From the NCBI GenBank assembly GCA_024336345.1, contig JANFOG010000008.1, positions 372,001 through 436,000 on the forward strand: DNA of 64,000 nucleotides, read 5' to 3'. The DNA is from Mariannaea sp. PMI_226. Its lineage: Eukaryota; Ascomycota; Sordariomycetes; Hypocreales; Nectriaceae. Below, one piece after another: positions 35,934 to 48,325 of the stretch (its first letter is position 1; each line of letters opens with the position of its first letter). The notes under the pieces were generated by a model, which searched no databases, was not told the DNA's origin, and saw only the letters and a list, made by a program, of their open reading frames with translations. The position numbers were made by a program, and so were the translations under genes.

Positions 35934-37118
35934 CTAGATCTTGGCGGTATCCATTACATTTCTCACCAACCCCCACCTCTCCGAAACTTCATCTCTCGGT
36001 ACAGCACCCATGGTCGTTCTTGCATTTACAAAGGACGGACCGCCACTCTCCCAGGCATAATCCTTCCACTGCCCCAGGCTGGGCCACATCTTCTCCTTTA
36101 CAATACGAGCAATCTTGGCCTTCTGCGCCGCTTGCTGCTCAGGCTCGCCTGCTAGGCCAGCTACGCTACTCCACAGCGACCAGGTTTCCTCAAGCTCGGC
36201 CACGCTCGATACACCCATAACACTGACACCCATTCGTGCCCCAAGAGTGCCGACACCCTGGTCCGAATGGGGCACGTTCTTGGTGCCAAAGGGGGAACCA
36301 ATCCGCGCCCAGTTCTCCAGTGCCCAGCGGATGGACACTTCTTCCAACGTCTCGCCCTCTTCCTGAGCGATGGTGGCGAGGTGGTGACATGATTGGCGCA
36401 GCTCGCTAGGCGCAGGATGCCAGAGTGCCATGGGACTGTTGTCGATGCCACGCGTTGTAAGAAGCCCCATTCCTAACATGCTGGCATTGAGCACACACTC
36501 GACTCCAGCTTCCTGGAAGCGGTTCAGCAACCCCTGTTCGCCAAGTTTGCTGTTTTGAACACAGAAGTGGTTGTACGACAAAACGGCGTCCAAGGGCTCA
36601 CCCGTCTCTCTCAGGATCATCTCAGCCAACGATGCTAGTGTATCAACAGGATAACCACTGATACCAACATAGCGAATCAACCCCTGATCCCTCAGGTTAC
36701 GAAGCTCTGTTACGGCCGCCAGGACTTCCTGAGGCGAAACGAACTCGACATCATGCGTATAGACGAGATCCAAATACGGTGTTCCCAGGCGCTCGAGACT
36801 ACGGCACACGCTGTAGCGTATCCAGGAGGGTGAATAGTCGAACTGATCACCAGCAATGCGGCCAGCTTTTGTAATGAGAAAATAACCTTCTCGCGGCGGG
36901 GGAGGCGTGAGCTTTCGTAGTGCGTCGCCGAGGAGAATCTCAGAAGGGCCGTAGTAGGGAGACGTATCGAAGCCGAGGATGTTGTGATCGAGGGCGCGGC
37001 CGACAATATCAGTGTAGGGCATATGCGTGGGATCTGGGTGGTACTGGTGGTTGAAGGTGGCGGTCCCTAGAATGAGTGGGGGGAGGACCTCTGACAGAGG
37101 TTTTCGTTGCTCTGCCAT
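35934..37118 (-). CDS. ARA2: Aldo/keto reductase, D-arabinose 1-dehydrogenase (Ara2) type
   Basis: Intronless, 394 residues. The AKR barrel and tetrad are visible: Asp51 and Tyr56 in FDTSPYYGPSE, Lys84 in LITKAGR, His122 in LVYTHDVE. RYVGISGYPVDTL, SYNHFCVQNS and the LLTTRG loop match the Ara2 subgroup, which oxidises D-arabinose with NAD+ in D-erythroascorbate synthesis and is related to plant L-galactose dehydrogenase. Length and the long Trp-rich C-terminus (SLGQWKDYAWESGGPS) also fit. Substrate assignment is by family; related AKRs acting on other aldoses cannot be ruled out. Confidence 0.87.
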   Translation of the reverse strand: MAEQRKPLSEVLPPLILGTATFNHQYHPDPTHMPYTDIVGRALDHNILGFDTSPYYGPSEILLGDALRKLTPPPPREGYFLITKAGRIAGDQFDYSPSWIRYSVCRSLERLGTPYLDLVYTHDVEFVSPQEVLAAVTELRNLRDQGLIRYVGISGYPVDTLASLAEMILRETGEPLDAVLSYNHFCVQNSKLGEQGLLNRFQEAGVECVLNASMLGMGLLTTRGIDNSPMALWHPAPSELRQSCHHLATIAQEEGETLEEVSIRWALENWARIGSPFGTKNVPHSDQGVGTLGARMGVSVMGVSSVAELEETWSLWSSVAGLAGEPEQQAAQKAKIARIVKEKMWPSLGQWKDYAWESGGPSFVNARTTMGAVPRDEVSERWGLVRNVMDTAKI

Positions 37119-38036
37119 TGTATTCGATTCGAATTAAGGGGAGGAGTACGGGTATAATGAAACAGAAGGCTCGAAAAGACAGAAACAGTCCGCTATGGTG
37201 AGAAATAAAACGCAGTCGCAACAACTCGAGATAAGCTGAATGTGGTTCAATCTTTCTTAAGGGTCCTTCCCGGTGGAGGGGTCGATCTGCCGGAAGTGGG
37301 GGGGAGTGCGAAAAAAAAAAAGACAAGTTCGGACGAGCTCTCGGAGCGAATCGGTTTTCGGTTGGCCTTTGCGTTTCAATTAATGATTTGTAAATGCAGT
37401 GATACAGATGGAGGAGGTGAAGATAATTGCTGAGATGCAGTTTTGATGTTGGCAGATCAGGAGGCAAAAAGAAGGGGAAATAGAAGGAATATCTACATGA
37501 TTAGTATCGTCTCCGTCACCATTTCAATTTTTGTCAATACAAAGACATTTATTCTCCTTGTAATCTGTACGGAGTACACGGTATCGTGGATTGGATAGGG
37601 AACGCAATTGGGCCGGCGGCATGATTCATCAACGGGGAGACCATCTCGGAGATCGGATGGGCCGAGGGCGCAATTTGCTAGGCCACTTACGCCATAGCGG
37701 GAGACTGATGACAGAGAAAAACATGATTCACGGATGCAAATACAAAAAAAAGGCAAAAGGGGAAGTAGATGCTTCGATATTTTGTGGTTGAGTTAGCGAT
37801 GTGAGAATGCGCGAAATGTGAGAAGAAGAGAGAGAGAGAGAGGAAAAATAATCAGGCGTCGACTTGAAATTAAACAAAAGAGGGCAGGCACCGCCCTTGA
37901 AATATAGGTAGGTAATGTAGGTATTTTCTCCGGTCGGGTAACCGTCTTCATCTGTGAGACATCGGCTGTCTGTCGGATAGCTCGTCGGCTGCACCTAAGA
38001 ATGGCTGAAATGGCTGGCAAGGGACCCAGTTTCGTC

Positions 38037-38067
<31 letters not shown>

Positions 38068-40037
38068 GGTCTTTCTCCCCAGTCCTTGGATCTGTGGTTA
38101 TTATATATGTATGTGTTAGGTTCGATGCGGTTGTATCCGTCTTGTGTCCGTGAGGCCTTCTTGTGAGACACGGCCCTTGCAGTAGTTTGCTGGTCTGCAC
38201 AAGTGTACCTGCAGAACATCTTGGTAGCAGCACAACATAATTACAACCCTACTACCTTGAATAGGTACCTAGTTCCAGTAACAATTGCATGCCAGCTCCC
38301 TCCGCAATGGATGTAGCCTCCTTACCTGGGTGCCTTGAGTAATCTGCAGCCGATATGGAGATATGCCTTGTTGTTATTGTTTGATCAGCTAGCTACCTTA
38401 GGAGCCAATGTTGGTCATCGGAGAACGTGTGAATCCATATTGATAAAGCTGCACATCTCGAAAAAAGATGACGAGAGCTACCCCTGCCGCAGTAGCTCTG
38501 GTGCTCCCTGGAACCGTCCTTTCTTGTATCGCTCTTATCCGATGCGCATCGCACCATCCATCCCCGCAAACTGGAGTACGGTTATGGAGAACTCCCTAGT
38601 ATGATTTTCATCGAATACGTAAGCATAGGTATGTAAACTACCTAGGTACTGCACCAAGTGTTTACCTGTTCAATTGCTTAGCAGTTACCTCCCAAATGTT
38701 ATGCTGTCGATTCTCTCGCCTTTGACTCTCGTGATTCCATGGACGTTAAACTACATAATACCGTAGTACCACACTTGGGCACTCTCTTAAGATATCTACC
38801 CACCTCTGCGATAAATAAATTATGTATAATCTACTCTACTAGGTAGTCATACTATACACTATAGGTGGAGGTGGGTTATGGCATCTTTCGTTCGTTATGG
38901 TGGAGCAGCGGCTAGGAACGCAATTGCCACAACTGACCCCTCCTCCTCCCCTGGCCTAGGTGGAAAGCAGTCATAATTCTAGAAAATTTTCAGCCCAAGG
39001 AAAAGAAAAAAATTCTTCCCTGGTACCCTCAGACGATAATTGATGATAAGTTAGGATTGGGGAAAGAATATGCCCTGAGAACTGCTGTATTTTTTGTGCT
39101 ATTCTTCTGATGCGGCAGTGGGTTCCCGCGAGATGGCAAACTGATGGACGAGCGTGACGAAATGATGATTCGATATGGATGTCTTTCAAGTTTACAGTGC
39201 TTATAATGTTCTGTCTGCCTCCACTACTGACTCAATAGTGGTATGGTATGTACTGGTGGCATTGTGCTGGTGGCATTGTGCTGGCGGCATGTACGGGTGG
39301 TACGGGAGGGCAAAGGTCCATTAATAGACTGCCCAAGGTACAGCACGTGCACGTCAAAGACTTCTTTCAGGCCTTCTGGACTGCCGGGAGTACGCGCAAT
39401 TTGACGTCATCTTGCCTGTATATGGAAACTGGGGTTCAATTCTTATGTAAACGGGCCCCTCCAACCCTCCACCTCCTCCAATCCCCCCCCGCTCGTTACC
39501 CACTATGGCTCTGTTTGGCTTTGGTTTTGGCTCTCTTCGGGCTGCTTTGGCCGTTCCACCGCCCTCTATGCTTGCCGTCGACCCTCTTTTCGGCACACGG
39601 GACTCGCGGCAAGTGAAAGAGTGGAAGCAGTGATGCTCGTTTGGGTAGGAACAGGGAGGCCGTCACTAAGCTGGAAGCTATCCCCCCAGGGTTTGTCCAA
39701 GTGGGCATGGCGCGTGGCTCAAGGTCAAGCAATGCAAAAACTCTTCCACATCATGACTACACAAACTAGTACTGTACGCCGTTTATTAATACCTAGGTAA
39801 GGAATCCGGGGCGGGGCCTCGCAGTCTTGCTCCTCTGTCTCCGGCTCCGTTTCCGTGTCTGTCTCTTTGTTCAACTCACAATTTGAATTCCGATGGTTCC
39901 TGCAGATGTCTTGGTCTTCCAACCTTGGCTCTGAATCTTCTCCTCCCCTTAACACTCGCTTGACACTCGCTTGATACTCGCACGACACTCACTCCCCTCC
40001 CATCCCAATTCGCCACACATTCGCTTCATCCACGGCA
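37119..40037. other. 2.9-kb divergent intergenic region
   Basis: It lies between the starts of the aldo/keto reductase (minus) and the ThrE-like gene (plus). It has a 26-nt T run, several A-runs and a C run at 39483-39491, but no supported coding frame. The last 250 nt before 40038 are CT-rich and contain repeated ACACTCGCTTGA-like units (39952-39990), the probable leader of the ThrE-like gene. Confidence 0.5.
38042..38067. repeat. Poly(T) run of 26
   Basis: Uninterrupted T homopolymer in intergenic DNA. I see no matching target-site duplication or element body that would make it a retroposon tail. Confidence 0.9.
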
Positions 40038-42628
40038 ATGGACGCTCCTTCATCGAAGAGCAGCACACCTCAGAATGACTCCGACTCCGGACCCTATAGC
40101 CCACCAAGTTTGATTCCTCCACACGACGGTTCACCCGGTCCAGATGCAAAGAAGGAAAAGGGCCGCGTACGTTTCAACAGTAATGCTGCCGTGAGACCAC
40201 TCCCCGTGGTTTCGAACCCTCAAAGCCCAGCTGAAGATGTCCGAGAGACCCCCATCCCCAAGCCGAGGCCTTCGGTGTTGCGTGGAAACTCGGCGAATTC
40301 AGTCATGACCCTGAGAGATTTTGGCGACGCAGTTGACCTTGAATCGGAGAGATCTGCTACAGCAGCAGCCGCTGCAAAAAAGCGAGCCGAGCATGTCGCC
40401 GCCAGAGTACACAGAGACATTCCGCCCAGTTCGAGGAATTCACTAGAGTCGATTGCAACAGTAACCAGCGAAAGACCGCTCGTTCACGGGAGTTATGGAA
40501 TTCCGCTTCAAGATCTGACACATTCCCCTCTCCACGAGGAGTGGACTCAATTCAGAGGGGAAGACGACCTACCACTTAAGCAAGACCTTCAGGAGGAGGC
40601 ATTGAAACTCGTGCGGCAGCATACCCACTATCTCCGCCCGTCAGAGAAGCAAGAGCAGCTAGAGCTTCCAACGGTCCAACACAAACCCCGACAGGAAGGA
40701 GACCTTGAGGAATTGAATGAGGGGTCCTTTGACGGTGTTTATGGTGTACCACCGCCTAAGCAGTATCGCGGTAGCGTTCTTTCGCAGCTACTCAAGCTGT
40801 ACAGTAAGCCCGGAGACTTCAGCCCGCAGAGCCACAAGCGAAACTCATCGTTCGGAGGCTCATTCACACCCGGCACTACATCTGGAGGAACAACGCCGGG
40901 CAGCGCAACGCCGACACGCAGAAAGTGGTATGAACAAAACAAGTCACAAGATACACTGGCCAACCTCATTGAAGCATCAGCTAAGCTCGCCAACCCCAAC
41001 CTTCATTCAGAACAACCAAGCCCAGGTGGAAAGAAAAAGTCGGGGCATAAGAGGTCGGGCAGCGCGTCACGGCTGACCCAGATGTGGCAGAACCAGGAAA
41101 CACGCATCACTATCCACATCGCCGAGACGCTCTCCCGTCAGAACTATATCATCAAGCTCTGCCGAGCGCTCATGTTGTTCGGGGCGCCCACGCATCGACT
41201 TGAAGAGTATCTGAGCATGTCTGCGCGTGTCCTCGAGATTGACGGCCAGTTCCTGTACTTGCCCGGATGCATGATCATTTCCTTTGACGACAAGTCGACG
41301 CATACGACCGAGGTGCGTATTGTGCGAACGGCTCAGGGCATCGACCTGGGAAAGCTGAAGGACGTTCATCATATATACAAAGAAGTCATGCACGACGTCA
41401 TCGGTGTCGAGGAGGGCACGTCTAGACTCGATATCTTGATGACGGCCAAAGACAAGTTCAACCCCTGGCTGCGCGTCCTATTGTTTGGCCTGACGAGTGC
41501 CACCGCGGGACCTTTCTCATTCAGTGCTCGTCTCATCGATCTCCCATTGTCCTTTTGCTTCGGCTGCCTCGTGGGCATCCTCCAACTTATCGTTGCGCCC
41601 AAGTCGCAGCTGTACAGCAATGTCTTCGAAGTCAGCGCCACTGTGTTAGTAAGTTTTATGGCCAGAGCATTTGGCAGCCTCAGGGGCGGCAACCTCTTCT
41701 GCTTCTCAGCCATGGCGCAAAGCGGTATCGTAATGCTTTTGCCTGGATACTCAGTGTGTAAGTCGAAGCTCCCCTGTCCCCTCTAATTCCTCTTTCGTCC
41801 TCTCCGCTTGCTTCCAGCCTTGAAACACCAGATCCCCTTTCTTCGTTAAAATCCAAAAATCCTTCCTTAAAATGCCCGCTTCTGCCATTTTTTGACCAAG
41901 AGAACATCGCTGACTCAACGGCTTTCGGGGCATGTCTAGTATGCTCGGCCCTCGAACTGCAATCTCGCGCTCTCGTGCCAGGGTCTATTCGTATCGTCTA
42001 CGCCATCATCTACTCGCTTCTTCTGGGATACGGCATCACCGTCGGTGCCACACTTTGGGGTCTCTTCGACGACAATGCTACCTCGGAAACGACATGCTCG
42101 GATCCGCTTTCCAGTCACCTCGGCTTTATCTTTGTGCCTTTCTTCGTGGTTTGCATCAGCATGATCTACCAGGCCAAATGGCGCCAAATGCCTGTCATGG
42201 TCGTCATCGCCTGCACTGGATACGTGGTCAACTTCTATAGCAGCAAGAAGTTCTCGGCCAGCCCGTCGATTTCGAATACGCTCGGCGCGTTTGCTGTCGG
42301 TATCCTGGCTAACTTGTACTCACGGCTCCGGCACGGTGTGGCCGCGGCTACCCTGATCCCGGCAATCTTTACTCAAGTGCCCGGAGGACTGGCATCGACT
42401 GGCGGTCTGCTTAGCGGACTTAGCACGGCCAACTCTGTGACGAACTCGACACATGTGGTCAACGGCACGAGCTCGGTGCGGTACAGCTCAGGAGACCAGA
42501 ACACGGTTATTTTCGACGTGGCGGCCTCGATGATCCAAATCGCCATTGGCATCGCCGTTGGACTGTTTATGAGCGCCCTCGTCATATACCCACTCGGCAA
42601 GCGACGAAGTGGCCTGTTCAGCTTTTAA
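40038..42628 (+). CDS. ThrE/Prm10-type membrane protein (DUF1212 family)
   Basis: Exons 40038-41757 and 41940-42628 encode 802 residues. About 350 disordered residues rich in Ser, Pro and Gly (GTTSGGTTPGSATPT) come first. The conserved N-terminal cytosolic module follows (LCRALMLFGAPTHRLEEYL, GCMIISFDD), then ten or so hydrophobic segments, with the family joins LELQSRALVPGSIRIVYAIIYSLLLGYGITVG and PSISNTLGAFAVGILANLYSRL. The last part (IFTQVPGGLAST) matches the ThrE_2 half. Bacterial ThrE exports threonine and serine; yeast Prm10 is pheromone regulated and of unknown function. Membrane transport is therefore likely but its substrate is not known. The 182-nt intron is longer than most here. 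Confidence 0.87.
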
Positions 42629-44614
42629 TGAACCAACCAAAACAAAAGTAATAGAATAGCGTCGCCTTTGATAAGCTGCTTTAGCCTTTTATTTTCTTAT
42701 CTTTTATTTTTGTTCATTTTTTTTCTCTTTTCCCATGCTTCACCCTGTACATAGCGACCAGATTTCTCAGACGATGAAGGCAGAAAAACCCTCACGCCAA
42801 CAACTTTTTTTTTTTTAAAACCAGCGAATTGACTCGGAGAATGGAGACAAGGATAGAAGCAGGGTATGCCAAGGATTTTGGGTATACATCATCATGACTC
42901 AGGCGTCTTGGAGGCCAAAATGGAGACCAAAATAATAACATCAAGAAAGGGGTAGTTTCGATCAAGAAAAATTCACATAGATCAAATCATCAATGCAGAG
43001 AGAGAAGAGAGACAGATTTTTGCTGCATACTTGATGCAAGAAAACGGGCAAGCAAGGAAGTGAGCATGAATCCAGGCGCGTGATCAAACAAGAATAACAA
43101 CAGCAACAACAATAAATGTTCCACACCCAATGGCTTTATTGGAGTGAAGAGTCATATCCTCTATGGCGGTTCCTCCAAAGAGGGATACTCCGCTCAATCT
43201 TTTGCTCCATCTTGCATCAAAGGCGGCCATCGTGATCCCCCCCTCTGGCCCAGAAAAACATCACCTCATTCCTGGCGCCACAATTGCAACATACTACGTT
43301 TTGGGTTTGCCACCCCTTTTTCTTTTTCCCCCTTCTCCTACTTTCTCCTAAGGAACTAGGAATAATTCCATGAAATTCGCATTTCCGCAGATGATAAAGC
43401 ATGATTGCGTGTTTTTTTTCTGTGATTTTTTTCTGTTTTCGTTTCCGTGGAATACTACCCAACCATGTCGCAAACTAGGAAAAAGCAACATAAAATGCCA
43501 CAATGTACTCCCATCATCTGTATATTGTACGGAGATCGGAGAAAAAACGTGGCTTGCATTACACATCTGGTGCAGCATTTCCGTCACATGGCAGAACAGA
43601 GACGTGACATGTCGACAGTCAAAAGGTAGGAAGAAAAAAAGAGAGGTGAGTATTAAAAAGGAAAACGAATTAAATATCAAAGCCAAAAATAAAAGAGTCG
43701 AGATTCACCCAATCATCCATCCATCCCTGACGTTGCTTGCTTAGATTCCTCCGGTTCCATCCTAATAGTGACAATATCCCAGCCAAAGAGAGGAGAGGAA
43801 ACAAGAGAAAAAAAAAGCAAGGCAAAGCAATAAACGAAAAGGAACCGCATTCCAAAGTGAAGAAAAAAAGCATCACGTCCCACCAGTCCGTCCGTGTTAC
43901 ATGCGCCACAGCCTCAAAAAGATTTCCATCGTGTTCGTGTGCCCGGTCAGCCCAGTTTTGATCCAACCCCCCCCCCTTTGATAGTAAAAACAGGCATATC
44001 ACACACCTCTCCTCCCACCCAAAAAGATAAATAAAAAAACGCCGCACAAGGGTATCTTGCCAATTGTTTCCCTGCATCTTGCCTGAGGCCGTGTCATGTA
44101 CTGTCCAAATGGCTCCAGGTTGAATTTCCTTTCCACTTCTCTCCGATCTCTCTCTTTTCCCCCGGTGGCCCTCCCATCGAGAAAAGCCCTGCTTATTCCC
44201 GTTATTCCAGGGAATAATGTAAGCCCAGACCGATGATTCCCATTGTTGCAACCTCATTGCTGCATTTCGTTGGCAAGCTGTCCCCTCTGCGGACCTTATT
44301 TTCGGGTCTTTCAAGGTTGATATCAGGTGTGTCGAATGACCGTCTTCCAGGTCCTTTGTCCACCGTGAAGAAAAAAAAACTTGCAAGATAGCTTTAAACG
44401 CTCTCTCTCCCCCATATCAGTGGCGTGATAGGAGTGAGGTGAAAAAAAATATCCTTGCTTGCATCACAACTCGGTCAGCGAGTTTTCTTTGCCGTCGGCC
44501 TCTGATCGTTCGCAAACTACGTAACATGTCAAGGTCGGCACGATCGGATCGGTCTCACCGATGCTGCGGGCGTCTCTCTTTTCAGCACGGGACCTCAGAC
44601 CCCGTGTGAAAGCC
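42629..44614. other. 2-kb convergent intergenic region
   Basis: Between the stops of the ThrE-like and F-box genes. It is full of A/T and G/C homopolymers (for example 42808-42817 and 43969-43978). A 238-codon minus-strand frame (44386-43670) starts at TTG and is made of homopolymer-encoded Phe/Leu/Gly runs; I do not regard it as a gene. Confidence 0.5.
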
Positions 44615-46715
44615 TTAGAGACGCGTGAGGCCGCGGCCCCGAGAAACGCACCCTGATTTATTGGTCAGTTTTCCAGGAATACAAGACATGATTTCAAGTG
44701 GGCGGAACAATGGAAGTGTGCGTGCGTGCTTACAATCACACTAGAAACATGGTCAGTACTCGAGCAGGGGATTGAGGTGTGTTCAGGCCACTTACAAAGT
44801 TATCGGACGATCCCTCATTGTGGATAAGGCAGTACCCGCCGCAGCACTTTTTACAGTATTTCTGCGTTCGTTCTATGCACTCATCACACTGATATCATGC
44901 GTTAGTCTAGTCTTCGGACTAGGGCAAGGGGGGGAGGGAGGTAGTAGGGGACATGTAGGAGACATGTTTCTAGAAGAGGTGGAACTAACATTACTACCAC
45001 ATTCCCAGCAGCTGCGAGAAATTCGGGGCTGTTGATTTTTTATAGACGTCAGCAAAATGCCTGGCGTATTAATGTTAAAGGAAAGAAGCAGAAAGTAATA
45101 ATAATAAGAAAAATAGGAAAAATAATAGAGAAAAATGAGACGATATTGAAAGAAAAGCGAGAAGCAAAGAGAAAAGAGATTGTGGAAGAAAAAGTGCCTC
45201 CGCCAGGGACGCATCAGTCGTTATGATGAAGCATTCAAATTGCTTATCAGGGTGGCCCTCATTATCGCCTGTCGACTTTGTTCTCTTTTGCATCCAGGGA
45301 GAGAATCAGTTCCTCGCATATTTCACACACGCACATATCACTTTCTTTCTTTCTTCACTTGTCACTTGTTTGACAGATCTTACAGAGACCGTTTCGTACC
45401 TTTGATTTGGTGGCCTTGAAAAACTCAAGTCCTGAACCTGGGTTGCCATCAGTGTCCACCACCATGGCGACGCCCCCTGGTGCTGGGGCTTGGTAACACG
45501 CCTCGCACCACCATTTGTTGCAGCAGACACAGTATCGCTCTCGTAGACAGTCAGCGCACCGCGGGGCAAACGCCTTCCATCCCTGGGCCGGTGTGGTAGC
45601 AGCCTGCACTGAAGACGAGAGAATCGGCGGTGGTGACAGCAGGGGCAAACAGGAGTGTGGGGTAGTGCGTGCGTCCATCAGGCCTTCTGGGCTTTCGCCG
45701 CATGAAGCACACCCGCCCACGGCAAAGGTAGCTATGGCAGCGCTGCAGGTGCCGCCTAGGGGTGAGTTCTGATGTCGCGGACCCTGGCAGAGGACTGCAT
45801 CAAAAGCGATGAGACCATTGCAAGCGAGTAGGCAGTTCGCCCAGTCACCTTCGATGGGGTTGGACACCATGCGGCCTTTGCGGAACCACCAAGCATCTGC
45901 TTCTTGACCTTGAATCGAAGAGGTGAGTGCCTTTTGGCTCTTTTGGTTCCAATCAGCGCTAATGGACGTTGCCACATTAGCGTCTTCACCGTGGGAGTTG
46001 GACTCCTTGGAGCCAAAGAAATAGAGAGCTTTGAGCTTAGGCATTCCCTCCGGACGGGAGCTGCGGCAGGCGTAGGTCAAAGCTGACCGGAGCTTGCCCT
46101 GGTTCATATGTTTGACATCGCGGATTGACAGCAAGCGCACATTGTAGCTGGGATCATTGATGATTTCATGACACATTTCGGCCGTGACGGAGAGCCCGTC
46201 AAGAATTAGTGACTGAACATCGCGAAGAAGATCTCGTTGTCGGAGAGTGGAAAAGACTCCTCTCAAGGGGCCGGAATAGAAGCTTGAAGGTGTGAGTTGC
46301 CTGTGTCAAAGGGTAATGGCGACGCGGAGGATGGGGAGCAAGAGGGAGGAATGGAAGAAAAAAAATCGTGGTGTTGTTGTTTGTTTCTGTTGTAGTTGGT
46401 GACTCACTCATCTTCGGTCAGGTAATCGAGAAGATTGACATTGTGCCAAACAAGGTCATTATCGATCTCCTTGCCAGTTTCAGGCTGTGCAGTTTTGACG
46501 TGGGTCAAGTCGAGATGTCGAAAGACGCCGGGGGTCTGGTAGATCAGATATCGAAAGTCACGGCAAGTAGACGCAAGATTGACCAGGCCAGACACGGGCA
46601 GGTAGGGCAAGGTATTGCGAAGGACGAGGGAGTTGCAAAGGGCGTCGAAGAGGGTTGTTAGGTCCGATGGTTGGATCTCTACGCGCGTGGTGGTGTGGAC
46701 GATCGCTTGGTTCAT
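44615..46715 (-). CDS. F-box protein with Cys-rich zinc-binding C-terminus
   Basis: Six exons: 46715-46408, 46282-45400, 45028-44990, 44888-44796, 44740-44734 (7 nt) and 44652-44615, in total 455 residues. An F-box-like segment (LPYLPVSGLVNLASTCRDFRYLI, about 36-58) is followed by FYSGPLRGVFSTL, a block I know from fungal F-box proteins, and a leucine-rich-like stretch (LLRDVQSLILDGLSVT). The C-terminal third has paired cysteines: CADCLRERYCVCCNKWWCEAC, then CWECGSNCDECIERTQKYC, and CDWC, likely a RING-like or treble-clef zinc cluster built across exons 2-6. F-box proteins recruit substrates to SCF ubiquitin ligases; the substrate is unknown. The short 3' exons and the long second intron (371 nt) make this the most fragmented gene of the window, but each join keeps a Cys-x2-Cys knuckle intact. 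Confidence 0.78.
45029..45399 (-). other. 371-nt intron with a long pyrimidine tract
   Basis: Intron 2 of the F-box gene. On the transcript strand 45195-45070 is almost entirely C/T with AT-rich breaks, ahead of a CAACAG acceptor. Most introns in this window are under 100 nt. Confidence 0.65.
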
Positions 46716-46825
46716 GTCAGGCTTAACGCAGCACAGGGGGGCAAGATGGACAAGGACGACTATTATAAATGAATGACGGCCCTTCTGTCAAGGAGGGCGA
46801 TCAGAAAGGGGAGGGGGTATTATCC

Positions 46826-46900
46826 AAGAAGGAAGATGAATATGAAGAGGAAGAAAGGAAAGGAAAGGGAAAAGGAAGGGGAAGGGGGGATAGGGAGGAA
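46826..46900 (-). promoter_or_regulatory. CT-rich promoter tract of the F-box gene
   Basis: Nearly all purine on the plus strand, so C+T on the F-box transcript strand, 110-185 nt before its ATG. Such tracts are usual in fungal promoters near transcription starts. Confidence 0.45.
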
Positions 46901-47066
46901 CGAGGCTGCAACCTATATCAATATTCCGTTTGCCTACGTTCAAGCGCAAGCAGAAGTGCAAGGGCGAGCACAAGGAGCTAGCAATGAGACAAGACTGTGC
47001 AGAGGTGGTTGTGGGTTGTGCGCCAACATGACATGGCCCATGAACGAGCTTCGATTGGGGGGGTGT

Positions 47067-47096
47067 GGTCATGGTCATAATCATGGTCATGGTCAT
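47067..47096 (+). repeat. Tandem hexamer, GGTCAT x5 (one unit AATCAT)
   Basis: Five hexamer units in a row, four identical. The rest of the flank has no similar unit. Confidence 0.85.
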
Positions 47097-48309
47097 GACC
47101 ACAGCCATGGCGTCCGGCCCAGGGTGGAGGACGACCACAGCTCAAGACTGGGACGGGGAACGGATCATGGATGGAAGGGCATTGCGCATGGGTGGGAGAG
47201 CATGGGTAGGTAGACAAGGGTGCAGCAAGACGCATGGGTTGGGTTGGGAGGAGGAGGGGGGAATGACAGCTTCAGAACTGAAGAGTGACTTAGGATAGGA
47301 TGGAACAAGTTGGGGGTACACTGCGTTGACTGCACACCGACAGCAAAGTCCCAAATGGCCATCCAGAGGCTGTGAAGCTGTAGCATGCCGACCTAGGGGG
47401 GTGTGAAATCAACGAGCACACAAATCATGGGGCATTTATCCATACAGTGAGTAATTGCTATATGTACGTGGTATGACGGAGTACAGGTACCAGCTCATTC
47501 GGATTACCTGTCAAGAATGACAGATGGCTGAACACAAAAAGAGTTAAAATCAGAGTCCCCCAGTACCAAGCACCAAGACGGGCGGCGGGGGGCTACGACG
47601 GCCCTTTGGGCGGAGGATTGCCATTAAAGTGAACTCCGGCCGGACCGGCGAGATTTGACCAAGACACGGCTAAATCAAGATTGGGCGCGTGGGCGTGGGT
47701 ATGGACGTGGGCGGGCGCGGCATGGGTGGTCCGGGAAGACGACAAAGCGCGAAGGGACACAGAGACGGATGACACGGGTAAGTGCTAAAGATCGGGCCGT
47801 GGGGAAAGGTGACGACGGTACGGTACAGTACAGATTGCAGCACATTTGAATGACGAATTTGGCCCAGCCTAAATGGAGAGTAGGGAATAGGAAAATGGAG
47901 GAGTACGAGACAGGATAGAGGACAAAGGTTGGGGGTTGAAAGGGAGGTGTGGAGGCTTGCGCTGGTGTTGAGAATCAATAATACGTCCCCCATCATGAGG
48001 AAGGAGCAGAAGAGAGGTGTAGCAAAGGTTCGATGCAGGTAGCTACGGTGTCCCAGTCTGATAATGAAATAATGAGGTGACGGTGACCGATGATTCACAC
48101 CCAACGACCAATCTCACCTTATTAATATAGAGTAGGTGTTTTTTTTTTATAGAAAACATGCCTACCTTACCAAGGCCGTTTACCACATCCTGGCTGGCTG
48201 TCGTTGCTGCACGTTGCCAGCAATACCTGCAGAGACAACCGTTATCACTAGTGGTACTGTACAATCCCTCGGTCGTTCCCAAATGGAAGTACCGACTGGA
48301 TAACTAAAG

Positions 48310-48325
48310 TAGGTAGGTAGGTAGG
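48310..48325 (+). repeat. TAGG tetranucleotide repeat x4
   Basis: Four TAGG units, with a related AAGGTAGGTAG at 48362-48371. The same word is scattered through other intergenic stretches of the window, notably at 58.2-58.9 kb. Confidence 0.8.

Noticed and set aside
29311..37118. Biosynthetic gene cluster (MDR reductase, hydrolase, AKR)
   Set aside because: No synthase, P450, transporter or pathway regulator is nearby; arp6 interrupts the row and the genes look like independent housekeeping or catabolic enzymes.
38042..38067. Poly(T) as the tail of a minus-strand retroposon
   Set aside because: No element body, target duplication or reverse-transcriptase remnant is adjacent.
43670..44386. 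238-codon minus-strand open frame between two convergent 3' ends
   Set aside because: It begins at TTG, is composed of runs from A/T and C homopolymers, has no domain and no codon bias.
47065..47110. His/Gly-rich peptide (GHGHNHGHGHDHSHG) that looks metal binding
   Set aside because: It is the translation of a GGTCAT hexamer array; the surrounding frame has no other coding sign.
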